Below are positions 15,923 to 24,182 of a stretch of DNA of 64,000 nt, in pieces. A program made the translations under genes and the position numbers. Numbering within the stretch: position 1 is the stretch's first letter; each line of letters begins with the position of its first letter. Source of the DNA: Zavarzinia compransoris (GTDB lineage Bacteria > Pseudomonadota > Alphaproteobacteria > Zavarziniales > Zavarziniaceae); assembly GCF_003173055.1 (NCBI RefSeq), contig NZ_QGLF01000005.1, forward strand, positions 248,001-312,000, read 5' to 3'. A model generated the notes under the pieces. That model did no database searches. It had not been told where the DNA came from and saw nothing but the letters and a program-made list of their open reading frames with translations.

Positions 15923-16886
15923 GGCTGCCGGTGAGCGTCGGGGCGCCGGGCGCTTCCGCCTGCCGGAACAGGAAATCCTCCGGCAGGCCCAGGCGCCGGC
16001 AGGCGAGCTGGGGCGGCGTGTCCGTCATGATATGGGGCACGAAACGGGCCAGCGGGCGCAGCGCCGCGAAGGCCAGGGCTTCCTGCACCGGCCGGCGCGG
16101 GAAGCCCAGTTGGTCGCGGGCCCAGCGAGGCAGCAGGGCGATGCCGGCGGTGACCAGCAGGCCCTTGGAACTGCCGCCCGCCATGCCCGGGATGCTGCCC
16201 CGGCGGGCGATGGCGAGGAAATTGTCCAGTTCCGGCCGCCGGCTCAGGCGTGGCGCCCATTGGCGGATGAAATCCTCGGCCTCCCGGTGGCTTCTCGGCA
16301 CGGCAAAACGGCCGTAGTCGCCGGCGACAGCGGCGGATTCGGCGACCAGCCGGTCGCGTTCCTCGGCGCTCAGGGGCCGGATCAGGCGATGATAGGCCTC
16401 GGCGAAGCCGAAGCCGGCGGTCAGATGGACGAAGGTCATGCGCGCCGGATCGAAGGCGGAATAACGGCTGCCGTCGTCCAGCGGCCCGCGCACCTTGGCG
16501 TGGCGCCGCGCCACTTCCTGCATCAGGGCCGCCTTGGCCGAGGTCGAGGCATAGGTCGAGGCCAGCGCCGCCGACAGGGTGCGCTGGGTGCGGCCCAGCG
16601 TATCGGCCTTATAGGTCGAATAAGTGTCCACCCCCTTGCCGATGCCTTCCTCCGCCATCTGCAGGATGACGGCCGGAATGGCGCCAAGGGCGAAGACGAT
16701 CGGATTGGCCATCACCCGCCAGGTGACGCTGTCCGGCCCGCAATCGCCGGGATCGCCCGGCCCCGCCAGGTAATCGACGCGGAAGGCCGGATCGTCCGGC
16801 CGGTAGACCCGGTCCAGCGAGCGCCTTAGGCCGCCGTGGATCGGCAGTTTGGCGAATGCCCGTGCGGTCGCGTCCCCCAGTCCCAT
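15909..16886 (-). CDS. Oxygenase MpaB-type (DUF2236) family protein
   Basis: The 325-residue protein resembles the DUF2236 family, which includes latex-clearing and mycophenolate-pathway oxygenases and binds heme b in characterised members. Indicators are the early RRSLDRVYRPDDPAFRVDYLAGPGD segment, a central helical bundle with MTFVHLTAGFGFAEAYHRL (conserved His), and later REAEDFIRQWAPR. The ATG at 16886 gives the more typical N terminus; the frame also extends to 16973. It converges with and overlaps the dienoyl reductase-like gene by 14 bases. The substrate is unknown. Confidence 0.72.
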   Translation of the reverse strand: MGLGDATARAFAKLPIHGGLRRSLDRVYRPDDPAFRVDYLAGPGDPGDCGPDSVTWRVMANPIVFALGAIPAVILQMAEEGIGKGVDTYSTYKADTLGRTQRTLSAALASTYASTSAKAALMQEVARRHAKVRGPLDDGSRYSAFDPARMTFVHLTAGFGFAEAYHRLIRPLSAEERDRLVAESAAVAGDYGRFAVPRSHREAEDFIRQWAPRLSRRPELDNFLAIARRGSIPGMAGGSSKGLLVTAGIALLPRWARDQLGFPRRPVQEALAFAALRPLARFVPHIMTDTPPQLACRRLGLPEDFLFRQAEAPGAPTLTGSLSRR

Positions 16887-17068
16887 GATCGGCCCCTTCG
16901 GCTTGTTCAACGGGGACCAGCATGGCAAAGCCCGAATGTGACGAAAACTCGGCTTCCGGTCGTATTCCGGCAAGGCCCGGGGGCAAGGGCCAAGGGATTG
17001 GAATTATTGGCTTAATTGCCTGCGGCCGGGCTCAAGGGGCGGCCCGTGCCGGCCGCCGCCCCGGGGGC

Positions 17069-18349
17069 TCACTCGCCTTGGGGGCGGGCGGCCAGCACCG
17101 TGCGGATCGCCCCGGTCAGGGTGGCGATCTCGTCCGGCGTGGCGATGAAGGCGGGCGTCAGATAGACGATATTGCCGAAGGGCCGGACCCAGACGCCCGC
17201 CTCGACGAAGGCGCGCTTCAGGGCATTGAGGTCGCCGATCTTCGCCAGTTCGACCACGCCGATCGCCCCCTTCACCCGGACGTCCACGACCCCGGGCAGG
17301 TCGCGGCAGGCGGGGAGTTGGTCGTGCAACTGGGCCTCGATGGCGGCGACCTGTTCGAGGCGCGGCTCGGTCTCGAACAGGTCGAGGGCGGCATTGGCGA
17401 CGGCGCAGGCGAGCGCATTGCCCATATAGGTCGGCCCGTGCATCAGCGCGGCCGCGGCGCGGTCGTCCCAGAAACCGTCGAACACGCGGGCGGTGGCGAC
17501 GGTCGCGGCCAGGGCCATGGTGCCGCCGGTCAGGGCCTTGGACAGGGTGACGATATCGGGCACCACCCCCGCCGCCTCGCAGGCGAACATGGTGCCGGTG
17601 CGGCCGAAGCCGACGAAGATCTCGTCGAAGACGAGCAGCGCGCCGATCCGGTCGGCGGCGGCACGCAGGCGGCGCAGGACCCGGGCGTCGTGCATCTTCA
17701 TGCCGCCCGCGCCCTGCACCAGGGGTTCGACCAGAATCGCGGCGATCTCGTCGCCATGGGCGTCGAGGAAGGTATCGAAGGCCGCCGCCTTTTCCTCGTC
17801 CAGGGGCAGGTCCACGACATGGTGCCGGGGCAGGAGGCCGGTGAACAGGGCATGCATGCCCTCGTCCGGGTCGCAGACCGCCATGGTGCCGATGGTGTCG
17901 CCGTGATAGCCGTGGCGGAACGAGACGAATTTGTTCCGCCCGCTCGTCCCCCGGTTCAGGAAGAACTGGATCGCCATCTTCATGGCGATCTCGACCGAGA
18001 CGGAGCCTGAATCGGAAAAGAACACCCGCTCCAGGTCGCCGGGCAGCAGGGCGGCCAGGCGCCGGGCCAGGGTCAGCGCCGGTTCCTGCACCAGGCCGCC
18101 GAACATGACATGGGGCAGGCGTTCAAGCTGTGCCGCGGCGGCGGCCCGGATGTGCGGGTGGTTATAGCCGTGGCAGGCCGTCCACCACGAGGCGATGCCG
18201 TCGATCAGCTCGCGCCCGTCGGCCAGACGGATGCGCGTGCCCGCGGTGGAAGCCACCGCCAGCGGCGGCGCCACCGTCTTCATCTGGGTATAGGGCAGCC
18301 AGATATTGCCGAACCCGGCCGTGTACCAGCCGGGGGCGTCGCCGGCCAC
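17069..18349 (-). CDS. bioA: Adenosylmethionine-8-amino-7-oxononanoate aminotransferase
   Basis: BioA uses S-adenosylmethionine to transaminate 8-amino-7-oxononanoate to 7,8-diaminononanoate in biotin synthesis. The 426-residue class III PLP enzyme has IWLPYTQMKT near the N terminus, the DGIASWWTACHGYNHP motif, VFDEIFVGFGRTG and the PLP-Lys in LSKALTGG. Motifs and length fit BioA rather than general ornithine-type aminotransferases. It follows bioB by three bases and completes a minus-strand bioB-bioA operon, divergent from bioF-bioD. Confidence 0.95.
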   Translation of the reverse strand: MAGDAPGWYTAGFGNIWLPYTQMKTVAPPLAVASTAGTRIRLADGRELIDGIASWWTACHGYNHPHIRAAAAAQLERLPHVMFGGLVQEPALTLARRLAALLPGDLERVFFSDSGSVSVEIAMKMAIQFFLNRGTSGRNKFVSFRHGYHGDTIGTMAVCDPDEGMHALFTGLLPRHHVVDLPLDEEKAAAFDTFLDAHGDEIAAILVEPLVQGAGGMKMHDARVLRRLRAAADRIGALLVFDEIFVGFGRTGTMFACEAAGVVPDIVTLSKALTGGTMALAATVATARVFDGFWDDRAAAALMHGPTYMGNALACAVANAALDLFETEPRLEQVAAIEAQLHDQLPACRDLPGVVDVRVKGAIGVVELAKIGDLNALKRAFVEAGVWVRPFGNIVYLTPAFIATPDEIATLTGAIRTVLAARPQGE

Positions 18350-18352
18350 GGC

Positions 18353-19393
18353 TTACTCGGCGGCCTGGGCCGGGGCGGCCGCTTCGCAGGCGAGCGGCAT
18401 GGGGCGGACGCCCAGGCGGTCGAACAGGTGCTGGTCCTTGGCCTTTTCCGGGTTGTCGGTGGTCAGCAGCTTCTCGCCGATGAAGATCGAATTGGCGCCG
18501 GCCAGGAAGCACAACGACTGCATCTCGTCCGACATATGCTCGCGCCCGGCCGAGAGGCGGATCATCGAGGCCGGCATCAGGATCTTGGCGACGGCGATGG
18601 TGCGCACGAATTCGAACGGATCGAGCGGGGCGGCGGCGTCGAGCTGGGTGCCCTCGACCTTGACCAGCAGGTTGATCGGCACCGATTCCGGATGGGCCGG
18701 CAGGTTGGCCAGGGTCTGGAGCAGGCCGACCCGGTCCTCCAGGTCCTCGCCCATGCCGACGATGCCGCCGCAGCAGACATTGATGCCGGCATCGCGCACA
18801 TGGGCCAGCGTGTCCAGCCGGTCCTGATAGGTGCGGGTGGTGATGATTTCCTCGTAATACTCGGGCGAGGTATCGAGGTTGTGGTTGTAATAGTCGAGGC
18901 CGGCGGCCTTCAGGCGCTGCGCCTGATCGCCGTCCAGCATGCCGAGGGTGACGCAGGTCTCCATCCCCATGGCCTTCACGCCGCGGATCATCTCGACCAC
19001 GGTGTCGAGGTCGCGTTCCTTGGGGCTGCGCCAGGCGGCGCCCATGCAATAGCGGCTGGCGCCCGCGTCCTTGGCCTTCTGGGCTTCGCGCAGCACGGCG
19101 CCGACCGCCATCAGCTTGGATGCCTTGAGGCCGGTGTCGAATTTCGCCGACTGCGGGCAATAGCCGCAATCCTCGGGACAGCCGCCGGTCTTGATCGACA
19201 AGAGGGTGGACATCTGCACTTCGTTGGCGTCGAAGAAGCGGCGGTGCTCGCCTTGGGCGCGGAAGATCAGGTCGGCGAAGGGCAGGCGGAACAGGGCGTC
19301 GATCTCGGTCCGGTCCCAGTCGTGGCGAAGGCCGTCGAGGGCGACGGCGGCAGACGGGCTACGGACGATTTCGGTGCTGGCGATTCCGCTCAT
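18353..19393 (-). CDS. bioB: Biotin synthase
   Basis: BioB is a radical-SAM enzyme that inserts sulfur into dethiobiotin. Cys72, Cys76 and Cys79 ([10 protein letters not shown]) hold the [4Fe-4S] cluster, and the later [12 protein letters not shown] region ([13 protein letters not shown]) is the substrate and second-cluster site. I use the ATG at 19393, which gives 346 residues, equal to the E. coli enzyme; an alternative ATG lies at 19414. It heads bioB-bioA and faces bioF across a 165-base divergent region. Confidence 0.95.
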   Translation of the reverse strand: MSGIASTEIVRSPSAAVALDGLRHDWDRTEIDALFRLPFADLIFRAQGEHRRFFDANEVQMSTLLSIKTGGCPEDCGYCPQSAKFDTGLKASKLMAVGAVLREAQKAKDAGASRYCMGAAWRSPKERDLDTVVEMIRGVKAMGMETCVTLGMLDGDQAQRLKAAGLDYYNHNLDTSPEYYEEIITTRTYQDRLDTLAHVRDAGINVCCGGIVGMGEDLEDRVGLLQTLANLPAHPESVPINLLVKVEGTQLDAAAPLDPFEFVRTIAVAKILMPASMIRLSAGREHMSDEMQSLCFLAGANSIFIGEKLLTTDNPEKAKDQHLFDRLGVRPMPLACEAAAPAQAAE

Positions 19394-19558
19394 GGACGAC
19401 CCAATCCTCGACATCTTACCAAGGGCGACGGCCCCCGGCTGTTGGCCGCAGACTAGGCGGCTTTGCCGGGACGTCAATAGCGGCGATCGAATCAGAAGGG
19501 ATTGACCCCGGCGCGCAATGGGACCAATGTGCGCCGCCTTTCAGGAACCGTGTCGATC
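19394..19558. promoter_or_regulatory. Divergent bio promoter region
   Basis: This 165-base gap separates the starts of bioB (minus) and bioF (plus) and must hold both promoters. I do not see the TTATMTATAA-type BioR palindrome or a BirA-type operator, so the biotin regulator, if any, is not obvious. Confidence 0.4.
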
Positions 19559-20707
19559 ATGTCTTCCCTCGACGCCTTCGCGGCAGGCAAATTGGCGGCG
19601 CTGGATGCCCGGCACCAGCGCCGGACCCTGGTGCCCACCGCCCGCCTCTCCGGCCCCTGGCTGGAGCGGGAGGGGAAGCGATTCATCTCGTTCTCCTGCA
19701 ATGACTACCTGAATTTCTCCACCGATCCCCGGGTCAAGGCGGCGGCGATCCGCGCCGTCGAGCAGCATGGCACCGGCGCCGGCGGCTCCCGCCTGATCAC
19801 CGGCAACCACCCGCTGATCGAGGAACTGGAACGGCGCCTCGCCAGCCTGAAGGGGACGGAGGCGGCCTGCGTCTTCGGTTCCGGCTATCTCGCCAATGTC
19901 GGCATCATCCCGACGCTGGCGGGCCGGGACAGCCTCGTCCTCGTCGACGAACTGGCGCACAATTGCATCAATGCCGGGGCGCAGATGGCGCAGGGCGCGG
20001 TGCTGCGCTTCGCCCACAACGACCTTGGCGACCTCGAACGCCTGCTGCGCGAGCACCGGGGGCACCATGCCCATGTCCTCGTCGTCACCGACGGCGTGTT
20101 CTCGATGGACGGCGACCTCGCCCCGCTCGAGGCCATGGGCGCGCTCTGCGCCGAGCATGACGCCTGGCTGATGGCGGACGATGCCCATGGCATCGGCGTG
20201 CTCGGCGGCGGGCGCGGCTCCGCCCATGTCGGGGCGAAGATGGCGCGGGTGCCCTTGCAGATGGGCACCCTGTCGAAGGCGATCGGCTCCTACGGCGCCT
20301 ATCTCTGCGCCTCGCAGCCGGTGATCGACCTGATGAAGACCCGGGCGCGCACCCTGGTCTATTCGACCGGCCTGCCGCCGGCCGCGATCGGCGCCGCGCT
20401 CGAGGCCCTGAACATCATCGAGAGCGAACCCGACTATTGCGCCCTGCCGGTAGAAAAGGCCCGGCGCTTCACCCGGGCGCTGAACCTCGCGCCGGCGGAA
20501 AGCCCGGTGGTGCCGGTGATCCTGGGGCCCGAGACTCGGGCGCTGGAGGCCCAGCGCCTCCTGGCCGAGGCGGGCTTCCTGGTCGCCGCCATCCGGCCGC
20601 CGACGGTGCCCGCCGGCACCTCGCGCCTGCGCTTCGCCTTCTCGGCGGGCCACGAGGATGCGGATATCGACCGCGTCGCCGCCCTCCTGCGGGAGCGGGT
20701 GCTGTGA
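19559..20707 (+). CDS. bioF: 8-amino-7-oxononanoate synthase
   Basis: BioF condenses pimeloyl-ACP/CoA with L-alanine to 8-amino-7-oxononanoate. The 382-residue alpha-oxoamine synthase has SFSCNDYLNFSTDPR, GAGGSRLITGNHP, ADDAHGIGVLG and the PLP-Lys in TLSKAIGSYG. The ATG at 19559 gives the usual N terminus; the frame is open to a TTG at 19502. The bioD GTG overlaps its stop, so bioF and bioD are translationally coupled. Confidence 0.96.
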   Translation: MSSLDAFAAGKLAALDARHQRRTLVPTARLSGPWLEREGKRFISFSCNDYLNFSTDPRVKAAAIRAVEQHGTGAGGSRLITGNHPLIEELERRLASLKGTEAACVFGSGYLANVGIIPTLAGRDSLVLVDELAHNCINAGAQMAQGAVLRFAHNDLGDLERLLREHRGHHAHVLVVTDGVFSMDGDLAPLEAMGALCAEHDAWLMADDAHGIGVLGGGRGSAHVGAKMARVPLQMGTLSKAIGSYGAYLCASQPVIDLMKTRARTLVYSTGLPPAAIGAALEALNIIESEPDYCALPVEKARRFTRALNLAPAESPVVPVILGPETRALEAQRLLAEAGFLVAAIRPPTVPAGTSRLRFAFSAGHEDADIDRVAALLRERVL

Positions 20708-21384
20708 CCCTGTCGCTCTTCGTCACCTCCAGCGGCACCGAGATCGGCAAGACCCTGGTCACCAGCGCCCTGGCCCACCAGTTGCGCGGGCGCGATGCCC
20801 GCATCCTGAAGCCCGTGGTCAGCGGCTTCGAGATGGCGACGGCGGCCGACAGCGACCCTGGCCTGATCCTGGCCGCCGGCGGCCGGGCGGTGACGGAACA
20901 GGCGATCGCCGAGATCGCCCCCTGGCGTTTCCGGACGCCGGTCGCCCCGGACCTTGCCGCCCGCCTCGAAGGCCGGGCGATGACGGCGGCCGAGGTGGCG
21001 GATTTCTGCCGGAAGGCCGGTGCCGGGGCGGAGGTGCTGGTGGTCGAGGGCGCGGGCGGCCTGATGGCGCCGATCGCGCCGGGCGAGACTTTCCTCGATG
21101 TCCTGGCGCTGACGCGCTGGCCGGCGCTGCTGGTGGTCGGCAGCTATCTCGGCACCCTCAGCCATACGTTCACCGCGGTCGAGACCCTGAAGGCGCGGGG
21201 CCTGCCCGTCGCCGGCATCGTTATCAGCGAAAGCGCCCGCGACCGGCAGTCGATCCCGGAACTCACCCGCTCGATCGCCGCATTTCTGCCGGATTTGCCG
21301 GTTTGTGTCGTGCCCCGCCTGGAAGGCCCCCGCCCTTGGGCCCAGGTGCCGGCGCTGACACAATTTCTTGTGGACAAGTCATGA
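20704..21384 (+). CDS. bioD: Dethiobiotin synthetase
   Basis: BioD carboxylates 7,8-diaminononanoate with ATP to form the ureido ring of dethiobiotin. The 226-residue protein has the P-loop-like SSGTEIGKTLVTSAL, KPVVSGF and the VEGAGGLMAPIA segment of the family. The start is the GTG at 20704, overlapping the bioF stop (GTGA). The 3' end contains a TGTGGACAA stretch, and gcrA follows after 83 bases, probably from its own promoter. Confidence 0.95.
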   Translation: MTLSLFVTSSGTEIGKTLVTSALAHQLRGRDARILKPVVSGFEMATAADSDPGLILAAGGRAVTEQAIAEIAPWRFRTPVAPDLAARLEGRAMTAAEVADFCRKAGAGAEVLVVEGAGGLMAPIAPGETFLDVLALTRWPALLVVGSYLGTLSHTFTAVETLKARGLPVAGIVISESARDRQSIPELTRSIAAFLPDLPVCVVPRLEGPRPWAQVPALTQFLVDKS

Positions 21385-21421
21385 TCTTGTGTGGCGCAAA
21401 ATGCGCCGCGCGAGATATAGT
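21369..21421 (+). promoter_or_regulatory. Candidate gcrA control region with DnaA-like box and hairpin
   Basis: TGTGGACAA (21369-21377) reads TTGTCCACA on the other strand, one base off the DnaA box TTATCCACA. GGCGCA-AAA-TGCGCC (21393-21407) is a perfect inverted repeat, and TATAGT at 21416-21421 is a good -10 candidate 47 bases before the gcrA ATG. In Caulobacter, gcrA is activated by DnaA. Confidence 0.4.
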
Positions 21422-21467
21422 TTCTTCTGTTGCGGTCAAAACCGTTTTTGGGGAGTGAGGACACATC

Positions 21468-22148
21468 ATGTCCTGGACCGATGAGCGCATCGCGACCCTG
21501 CGCGATCTGTGGGAACAGGGCCTGAGCGCCAGCCAGATTGCGGCCAAGCTCGGCAACATCACGCGCAATGCCGTGATCGGCAAGGTGCACCGCCTGGGCC
21601 TGTCCGGCCGGCCGAGCCCGGTGCGCACCGAACGCGCCGCCCAGGCCCCTGCCGCCGCCCCCGCGGCGCCGGTGGCCGCGGCCCCGGCGGCGCCCGCCGC
21701 CCAGGCCCCGGCCCGCCCGGCGGAAAGCCAGCCGCGCATCCTGCCCGCCGGTCCGGCGCCGGCGCCCGCCGCCGCCCGCCCCGTCCGCCTGGTGACCACG
21801 ACCACCGCCGATGTCGCCGCCCAGGCGGCGCAGAAGCCCCGGGTGCTGCCGGCCAGCCCGGCCCCTGCCCCGCGCGAGGCGGCGCCCCGGGCCGCGGCGC
21901 CCGCGCCCGAACCGGAACCCATGGTCCGCGCCACCCTGCTGTCGATCAACGACCGCATGTGCAAATGGCCGGTGGGCGACCCGGGCGAAGCCGGTTTCCA
22001 TTTCTGCGGCCGCCGCGCCCAGACCGGCATGCCCTATTGCCAGGACCATGCCCGCATCGCCTATCAGGCCGCGACCCCGAAGGCGCGCGAGAAGCGCGAC
22101 CGCGACCGCGAGCGGGAACGCGAGCGCCTGCTGCGCAGCCTGTCGTAG
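21468..22148 (+). CDS. gcrA: Cell cycle regulator GcrA
   Basis: GcrA binds RNA polymerase sigma-70 region and stimulates promoters containing methylated GANTC sites. It is a global alphaproteobacterial S-phase regulator. The 226-residue protein begins MSWTDERIATLRDLWEQGLSASQIA, then AAKLGNITRNAVIGKVHRLGL, the canonical DNA-binding region. A long Ala/Pro linker (about 50-145) follows, then a Cys/His-containing C-terminal module (MCKWPVGDPGE, HFCGRRAQTGMPYCQDH). GGGAG precedes the ATG. A clear intrinsic terminator follows, so it is transcribed mainly as a single gene. Confidence 0.97.
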   Translation: MSWTDERIATLRDLWEQGLSASQIAAKLGNITRNAVIGKVHRLGLSGRPSPVRTERAAQAPAAAPAAPVAAAPAAPAAQAPARPAESQPRILPAGPAPAPAAARPVRLVTTTTADVAAQAAQKPRVLPASPAPAPREAAPRAAAPAPEPEPMVRATLLSINDRMCKWPVGDPGEAGFHFCGRRAQTGMPYCQDHARIAYQAATPKAREKRDRDRERERERLLRSLS

Positions 22149-22170
22149 GGAAGGCGCATATCACGCATCG

Positions 22171-22196
22171 AAGGGGCCCCCGCGGGCCCCTTTTTT
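22171..22196 (+). terminator. Intrinsic terminator of gcrA
   Basis: AAGGGGCCC and GGGCCCCTT pair around a four-base loop and are followed by TTTTTT at 22191-22196, starting 22 bases after the gcrA stop. This is the clearest intrinsic terminator in the window. Confidence 0.92.
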
Positions 22197-22262
22197 GTGC
22201 CCCGTCTTAACTTTATGCCCTCTCTTAACCATGTGTTCGGCATTGGCGGGCATGCTGCCGCC

Positions 22263-24179
22263 ATGTCCGAGACAGCCCTTGCCGCCCTCTCGCCGCGCCT
22301 GCGGCACCGCCTCGCCGAGATCGAAGCCCTCGTCGCGCGCGAGGGCGATGCCCTGATGGTATGCGAGGCGGGCGACCTCGCCCCGCCCTATCCGCGCATC
22401 GTGCTGATCAACGAGGCGCTGACGCGCCTGACCGGCTATGACCGCCAGGTGCTGCTGGGCGAAACCCCGCGCCTGCTGCAGGGCCCGGAAACCAGCGCCG
22501 AGACGCGGGCCGAGATCCGCGCCGCGCTGGAGGCCCGGCGCCGCGTCCATGCCGAGATCGTGAACTACACCAAGGACGGCGAGACCTATTGGGTCGCGCT
22601 CGACATCGTCGCCGTGGTCGATCCGGACAGCGGCCGCCTGTATCATGTGGCGTTTCAGCGCGACATCACGCGGCGCAAGCGCCTGGAAGTCGAATGGGCC
22701 GAGGCCCGCGCCCGCGCCGACCGCGCCATGCAGGGCCGCCAGGATTTCCTGACCGCCTTCGCCCGCGACATCCGGGCGCCGCTGGCCAGTATCGCCGCCC
22801 ATCTCGAACTGCTCGACCGGGGCGGGCCGAAGCCGGCCCAGGGACCCCTGCTGGCCGCCGCCGGCCGCGCGGCGGCGGAGGCGGGGCGCCTGGTCGACGA
22901 CCTGCTCGACCTCGGGCGGATCGATGCCGGCGCCACCCTGCCGGCCCCGCTCGGCAGTTTCGCGCTCGACGATTTCCTGGCCGATATCCGCCTGCTCTTC
23001 GCCAGCGACGCCAATGGTCTCGGCCTGCATTTCGAGATCGCCGCCGGGCCCGGCCTGCCGGCCCAGATGACGGCGGACCTGACGCACCTGCGCCAATTGG
23101 CGGGCGTGCTGCTCGGCTGCGCCCTGCACCGGACGGAAAGCGGCGGGGTCGCCTTCAGCGTCGAGGCCCTGGCGGGGGCGCTGCGCTTCTCGGTCCATGC
23201 CAGCGGCGAGCCCGGCCATCCCCTGGGCCTCGGCCTGACGGTGGCGGAAAAGCTGGCGGCGACCCTCGGCACCGGCATCGTCACCGACAGCGCCCCGGGC
23301 GAGGGCACCAGCCGCTGGTTCGACCTGCCCGCCCGCGGGCTCGCGGCCGAGGCGGCGGCGCCCCGTCCGCCGTCGGACTGGTGGCCGGCGCTGCGGGCCG
23401 GCGCCCTGGTCGGGACTCCGCCCGCGCCGGCGCCCGCGCTGGCCGAGGTGCTGCAGCAGCGCATCCTGGTCGCCTGTGCCGATGCCGCCGAACGCGCCAC
23501 CCTGGCACGGCAGTTGCAATCGCTCGGCGTCCGCATCGATATCGTCGCCAACGGTGCCCAGGCCCTGATCCTGGCGACGGCGGAAACCCCTTACGACCTC
23601 GTGCTGGCGGATGCCCGCCTGCCGGTGGTCGACGGCGCCGATTTCATCCGCGGCCTGCGCACCCATGAGGCGGCCCACGGCCTGCCCCCGGCCCAGGTGG
23701 TCGGCCTTGCCGATACCGCAGCCGAGGGCGAGGCGCTGCGCCGCGCGGGCATGGATCAGGCGCTGGAGCGGCCGGTGGGCCTTGGCCAATTGTCCGATCT
23801 TCTGGCCGGGGGCAGCCCGCCCGCCCCGGACGACCAGCCCCCGCTCGATGCCGAAGCCCTGAAGCAGCGCCTCGGCATTGCCGACGACCTGGAACTGGCG
23901 GCGGTGCTGGCGGTCTTCGCCGAAACCCTGGACGGGCTGGAAGCCGGTCTCGTCGCCGCGATCGGCGAGGCGGACAGCGACCGCGCCCAGGACCTGCTGC
24001 ACGCCCTGGCGGCGGAGGCGCAGGATGTCGAGGCGCGGGCCCTGGTCGCGGCGCTGGCGCCCTGCCGGATCGCGGTCGGCAACGGCGACTGGCCCTTCGC
24101 CCGCCGCACGCTGGAGCGGATCACCGCCGAGGCGGCCCGCCTGCGCGCGGCCATGGACCGCATTCTCGGCCTCGCCTGA
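22263..24179 (+). CDS. Degenerate hybrid sensor kinase (PAS, HisKA-like, ATPase-like, receiver, Hpt-like)
   Basis: The 638-residue cytoplasmic protein has a PAS/LOV-like domain (about 25-140; LLGETPRLLQG, without the photoactive Cys) and then a HisKA-like helix pair in which FARDIRAPL has Arg168 where the acceptor His should be. The ATPase-like domain lacks the N-box Asn but keeps LGLGLTVAEKL (around 321-331). A receiver (about 400-515) keeps Asp450 but has Arg503 for the conserved Lys, and a C-terminal helical Hpt-like domain has His580 in a weak context. It may work as an allosteric pseudokinase, in the way DivL does for CckA. The ATG at 22263 is the best start; upstream ATGs lie in the gcrA terminator region. 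Confidence 0.75.
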   Translation: MSETALAALSPRLRHRLAEIEALVAREGDALMVCEAGDLAPPYPRIVLINEALTRLTGYDRQVLLGETPRLLQGPETSAETRAEIRAALEARRRVHAEIVNYTKDGETYWVALDIVAVVDPDSGRLYHVAFQRDITRRKRLEVEWAEARARADRAMQGRQDFLTAFARDIRAPLASIAAHLELLDRGGPKPAQGPLLAAAGRAAAEAGRLVDDLLDLGRIDAGATLPAPLGSFALDDFLADIRLLFASDANGLGLHFEIAAGPGLPAQMTADLTHLRQLAGVLLGCALHRTESGGVAFSVEALAGALRFSVHASGEPGHPLGLGLTVAEKLAATLGTGIVTDSAPGEGTSRWFDLPARGLAAEAAAPRPPSDWWPALRAGALVGTPPAPAPALAEVLQQRILVACADAAERATLARQLQSLGVRIDIVANGAQALILATAETPYDLVLADARLPVVDGADFIRGLRTHEAAHGLPPAQVVGLADTAAEGEALRRAGMDQALERPVGLGQLSDLLAGGSPPAPDDQPPLDAEALKQRLGIADDLELAAVLAVFAETLDGLEAGLVAAIGEADSDRAQDLLHALAAEAQDVEARALVAALAPCRIAVGNGDWPFARRTLERITAEAARLRAAMDRILGLA

Positions 24180-24182
24180 GCC

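Noticed and set aside
19394-19558. BioR box in the biotin divergent region
   Set aside because: No TTATMTATAA-type palindrome is present on either strand.
22263-22700. Possible LOV photoreceptor domain at the start of the hybrid sensor
   Set aside because: The photoactive Cys of the GRNCRFLQ motif is replaced by Pro (GETPRLLQ), so flavin photochemistry is unlikely.
22161-24002. A 613-codon minus-strand frame opposite the pseudo-hybrid kinase
   Set aside because: It runs through the gcrA terminator and has no family motif; the plus-strand protein has clear domains.
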